DNA of 8,679 bases. Origin: Gammaproteobacteria bacterium (GTDB taxonomy: Bacteria; Pseudomonadota; Gammaproteobacteria; Chromatiales; Chromatiaceae). The notes beneath the pieces were generated by a model. The model was not told where the DNA came from. It made no database searches and saw nothing but the letters and a program-made list of their open reading frames with translations. Positions 6,720 through 8,679 of this stretch are shown piece after piece. The position numbers and the translations under genes are program-made. How positions within the stretch are numbered: the stretch's first letter is position 1; every line of letters begins with the position of its first letter. The DNA is taken from the NCBI GenBank assembly GCA_030620735.1, contig JAUXDV010000068.1, positions 1 to 8,679 on the forward strand, read 5' to 3'.

Positions 6720-7535
6720 TCATGAAGCAAGCTGCCGGATCACCGCAGCCGTGTGTGGACGCACGCCGCGCCAGATGTAGAAGGACTCGGCTGCCTGCTC
6801 GACCAGCATGCCAATGCCGTCAAGCACTTTTCCGGCATGGTGCGCCTCTCCCCAGCGAACGAATGCTGTCGGCTCCCTGCCATACATCATGTCATAGACC
6901 CAGCCGCCTGATGCCAGGCAGGTGTCAGGGATAGCAGGAACATCCCCCTTCAATCCTGCCGCCGTAGCGTTGATAACCAGGTCAAATTGCTGAGCACCTA
7001 TCTCATGCAGACCACAGCCGCAGACATCACCGCATCCACTGAAGAGATCCGCCAGCGACACAGCCTTTTCTGCAGTGCGGTTCGCAATCATCAGGCTTGC
7101 GGGCTGCTGTTGTAAAAGCGGCAGAATCACCCCCCTGGAGGCGCCGCCGGCGCCAATCAGCAGCAGCGAGGCATCGGTAAAATCGAAACCGTGGTTCTCT
7201 GCGAGGTCACGCACCAGCCCGACACCGTCGGTGTTGTCGCCATGCAACTTGCCGTTATTCAGCCGGGTAATGGTATTGACCGCCCCCGCAAGCCGCGCCC
7301 CCTCACTGAGTTCATCCACCAGCTCCCAGGCCTTCACCTTGAAAGGCACGGTGACATTCAGGCCACATCCGCCGCGGGAAAAAAAATCCCGCACGTCGCC
7401 GTTGAAATCCTCCAGATCTCCCAGCAGACGCTTATATTCGATATCTTCCCCTGTCTCACTGGCGAAGGCAGCATGAATTCGGGGCGACAGACTGTGCTTG
7501 ACCGGGTTGCCGATCACCGCATATCGATCACTCAT
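6720..7535 (-). CDS. aroE: Shikimate dehydrogenase (NADP-dependent)
   Basis: 271 residues, the normal AroE length. It reduces 3-dehydroshikimate to shikimate with NADPH in the cytoplasm, the fourth step of the shikimate pathway to aromatic amino acids. The substrate-binding SLSP is at residues 15-18. NVTVPFK carries the catalytic Lys66, and GDNTDG the catalytic Asp103. AVNT is at 85-88. The Rossmann loop GAGGASRG (128-135) and NRT (152-154), the motif that recognises the NADP phosphate, follow. Q247 in MLVEQAAESF completes the active site. I chose ATG 7535 because YAVIGNPVKHSLSP must sit at the very N-terminus. An upstream in-frame ATG at 7607 would add 24 residues that overlap hemB and lack family similarity. 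The start overlaps the hemB stop as ATGA, which points to translational coupling. One oddity is a Cys-rich turn (C168, C172, C174) in the NADP domain. Confidence 0.97.
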   Translation of the reverse strand: MSDRYAVIGNPVKHSLSPRIHAAFASETGEDIEYKRLLGDLEDFNGDVRDFFSRGGCGLNVTVPFKVKAWELVDELSEGARLAGAVNTITRLNNGKLHGDNTDGVGLVRDLAENHGFDFTDASLLLIGAGGASRGVILPLLQQQPASLMIANRTAEKAVSLADLFSGCGDVCGCGLHEIGAQQFDLVINATAAGLKGDVPAIPDTCLASGGWVYDMMYGREPTAFVRWGEAHHAGKVLDGIGMLVEQAAESFYIWRGVRPHTAAVIRQLAS

Positions 7536-8542
7536 GGGTTCAGCCACTGCGCTGCGCGTTTGGCGAAATAGGTCAGAATGCCATCCGCTCCGGCACGCTT
7601 GATGCACACCAACGACTCCATCACCACGGCTTTTTCATCCAGCCAGCCATTTTGCACCGCCGCCATGTGCATCGCATATTCACCGCTGACCTGGTAGACA
7701 TAGGTGGGGACGGCAAAGCTCTCTTTGACGCGCCGCACTATATCCAGATAGGGCATGCCCGGCTTCACCATTACCATGTCGGCGCCCTCCTGCAGATCGA
7801 GCGCAACCTCTTGCAGCGCCTCGTCACTGTTGGCCGGATCCTGTTGATAGGTGTATTTATTGCCCGCACCCAGGTTGGCTGCAGAACCAACTGCATCGCG
7901 AAACGGACCATAATAGCTGGAGGCGTATTTTGCCGAGTAGGCAAGAATGCGCGTATGGATATGCCCCGCCCCTTCCAGTGCCAGGCGCACCGAGCCGATG
8001 CGCCCGTCCATCATGTCGGAAGGCGCAACCACATCAGCGCCTGCTTCAGCATGGGAGAGAGCCTGCCTGATCAGCACTTCGACGGTCTCATCATTCAACA
8101 CGTAACCGGAGTCGTCGATGAGGCCGTCCTGACCATGCGTGGTAAAAGGATCCAGCGCCACATCCGTGATAACCCCCAGTTCAGGAACCGCATCCTTGAC
8201 CGCCATGACCGCGCGCTGCGCCAGGCCATCGGGATTGAAGGACTCGCGGGCATCTTCTGATTTTGCCGAGGCAGGCGTCACCGGGAAGAGCGCCATCGCA
8301 GGAATGCCCAGCGCATGGATCTCTTTTGCCTCCTGCACCAGCAGGTCGATGCTCATACGCTCCACCCCCGGCATGGAGGCCACCGGCTCACGCACGCCAT
8401 CACCCTCGAGCACGAACACCGGCAGGATCAGATCATCGGCAGTCAATGTCGTCTCGCGCATCAGACGGCGGGAGAAATCATCTTTGCGCATACGGCGCAT
8501 TCTGGTGGTGGAAAAATTGCGCGAAACAGCTTGCCAGGGCAT
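7532..8542 (-). CDS. hemB: Delta-aminolevulinic acid dehydratase (porphobilinogen synthase)
   Basis: 336 residues, very similar in layout to Pseudomonas aeruginosa HemB (337). It condenses two 5-aminolevulinate molecules into porphobilinogen, the second common step of tetrapyrrole (haem, sirohaem, cobalamin) synthesis, as a cytoplasmic homo-octamer. The two active-site lysines are visible: K205 in AYSAKYAS and K260 (Schiff base) in MVMVKPGMPY. The metal segment reads DVALDPFTTHGQDG (127-140) with D127, D131 and D139 where zinc enzymes such as E. coli have cysteines, so this is the Mg-type rather than Zn-type enzyme. RRMRKDDFSRRL (16-27) is the conserved N-terminal arm. The ATG is preceded by GGAG (8550-8553) at 7 nt, which supports this start. 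The stop overlaps the aroE start. A TAGAAT box at 8573-8578 could be the -10 of its promoter, but no convincing -35 is seen. Confidence 0.98.
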   Translation of the reverse strand: MPWQAVSRNFSTTRMRRMRKDDFSRRLMRETTLTADDLILPVFVLEGDGVREPVASMPGVERMSIDLLVQEAKEIHALGIPAMALFPVTPASAKSEDARESFNPDGLAQRAVMAVKDAVPELGVITDVALDPFTTHGQDGLIDDSGYVLNDETVEVLIRQALSHAEAGADVVAPSDMMDGRIGSVRLALEGAGHIHTRILAYSAKYASSYYGPFRDAVGSAANLGAGNKYTYQQDPANSDEALQEVALDLQEGADMVMVKPGMPYLDIVRRVKESFAVPTYVYQVSGEYAMHMAAVQNGWLDEKAVVMESLVCIKRAGADGILTYFAKRAAQWLNP

Positions 8543-8605
8543 CGAAAAACTCCAAACGAAAAAACTGGATCTATTCTACCCTCTCCCCCGAAACGACGCG
8601 AAATT

Positions 8606-8635
8606 TTGCTAGAAGCCCCTCACTCCTGCTAGAAT
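8606..8635 (+). promoter_or_regulatory. Candidate divergent promoter with a 20-bp-spaced direct repeat
   Basis: TTGCTA (8606-8611, 4/6 to the -35 consensus) and TAGAAT (8630-8635, 5/6 to the -10) are 18 bp apart on the plus strand. Both lie within copies of the direct repeat TGCTAGAA (8607-8614 and 8627-8634), spaced 20 bp or about two helical turns. The region lies between hemB and whatever is transcribed rightward. It could be a promoter, a tandem operator, or both. Confidence 0.35.
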
Positions 8636-8642
8636 TCAATCC

Positions 8643-8679
8643 ATGTTGTTCTCACGCAGACTATTTCGTCTTGCCGCCA
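8643..8679 (+). CDS. Possible first codons of a divergent gene, cut by the window edge
   Basis: An ATG at 8643 opens a frame that starts MLFSRRLFRLAA and runs off the end. The basic, then hydrophobic, residues would suit the beginning of a signal peptide or membrane anchor, but twelve codons are too few to identify anything. The candidate -10 box at 8630-8635 would place the transcript start almost at this ATG, with no room for a Shine-Dalgarno. Either the mRNA is leaderless or the true start is further right. Confidence 0.25.
   Translation, partial: MLFSRRLFRLAA

Noticed and set aside
7536..7607. Longer aroE starting at 7607
   Set aside because: The additional 24 residues overlap hemB coding sequence and precede a conserved N-terminus that normally begins within a few residues of the start.
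1..8679. CRISPR arrays, tRNA or rRNA genes, insertion sequence with transposase
   Set aside because: No regularly spaced direct repeats, no tRNA-like cloverleaf or rRNA sequence noticed, and no transposase or recombinase motif in any frame.

Overview
The window looks like ordinary chromosome from a gammaproteobacterium. The best evidence is the family-level fit of five housekeeping proteins. HemB is of the Mg/Asp-site type and closely resembles the Pseudomonas enzyme. RNase G is followed immediately by YhdP, the rng-yhdP order known from E. coli and many other gammaproteobacteria. RlmH matches the E. coli protein almost end to end. Stops are standard (TGA, TAA and TAG all used). Genus cannot be decided from this sequence alone.

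All clear genes lie on the minus strand, so transcription runs from right to left. At the right end hemB (8542-7532) and aroE (7535-6720) overlap by four bases (ATGA) and form a tight pair for tetrapyrrole and aromatic amino acid precursors. A 155-bp gap holding a large hairpin repeat separates them from rlmH (6564-6094), a 23S rRNA methyltransferase. A 309-bp non-coding stretch follows, filled with a nested palindromic repeat element. Next comes a Fic-family gene (5784-4645) whose catalytic and inhibitory motifs both depart from consensus. After a short gap with a possible terminator, promoter and structured leader comes rng (4482-3028). It is followed 15 bp later by yhdP (from 3011), which is open to the left edge of the window and so is cut off at its C-terminus.

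Functionally, rng and rlmH both serve RNA and ribosome maturation, and YhdP is an AsmA-like envelope protein implicated in phospholipid traffic to the outer membrane. The Fic gene is the accessory element. It sits, with repeats beside it, in the slot between rlmH and rng where many relatives carry maf; no maf is visible here. At the far right (about 8606-8679, plus strand) there may be a divergent promoter and the first codons of another gene.

No novel multi-gene system is evident. The points most worth a second look are the variant Fic active site (HPFRSKNGRTGR with an SCQIDG inhibitory motif), the hairpin and four-codon mini-ORF in the rng leader, and the palindromic repeats on both sides of rlmH.
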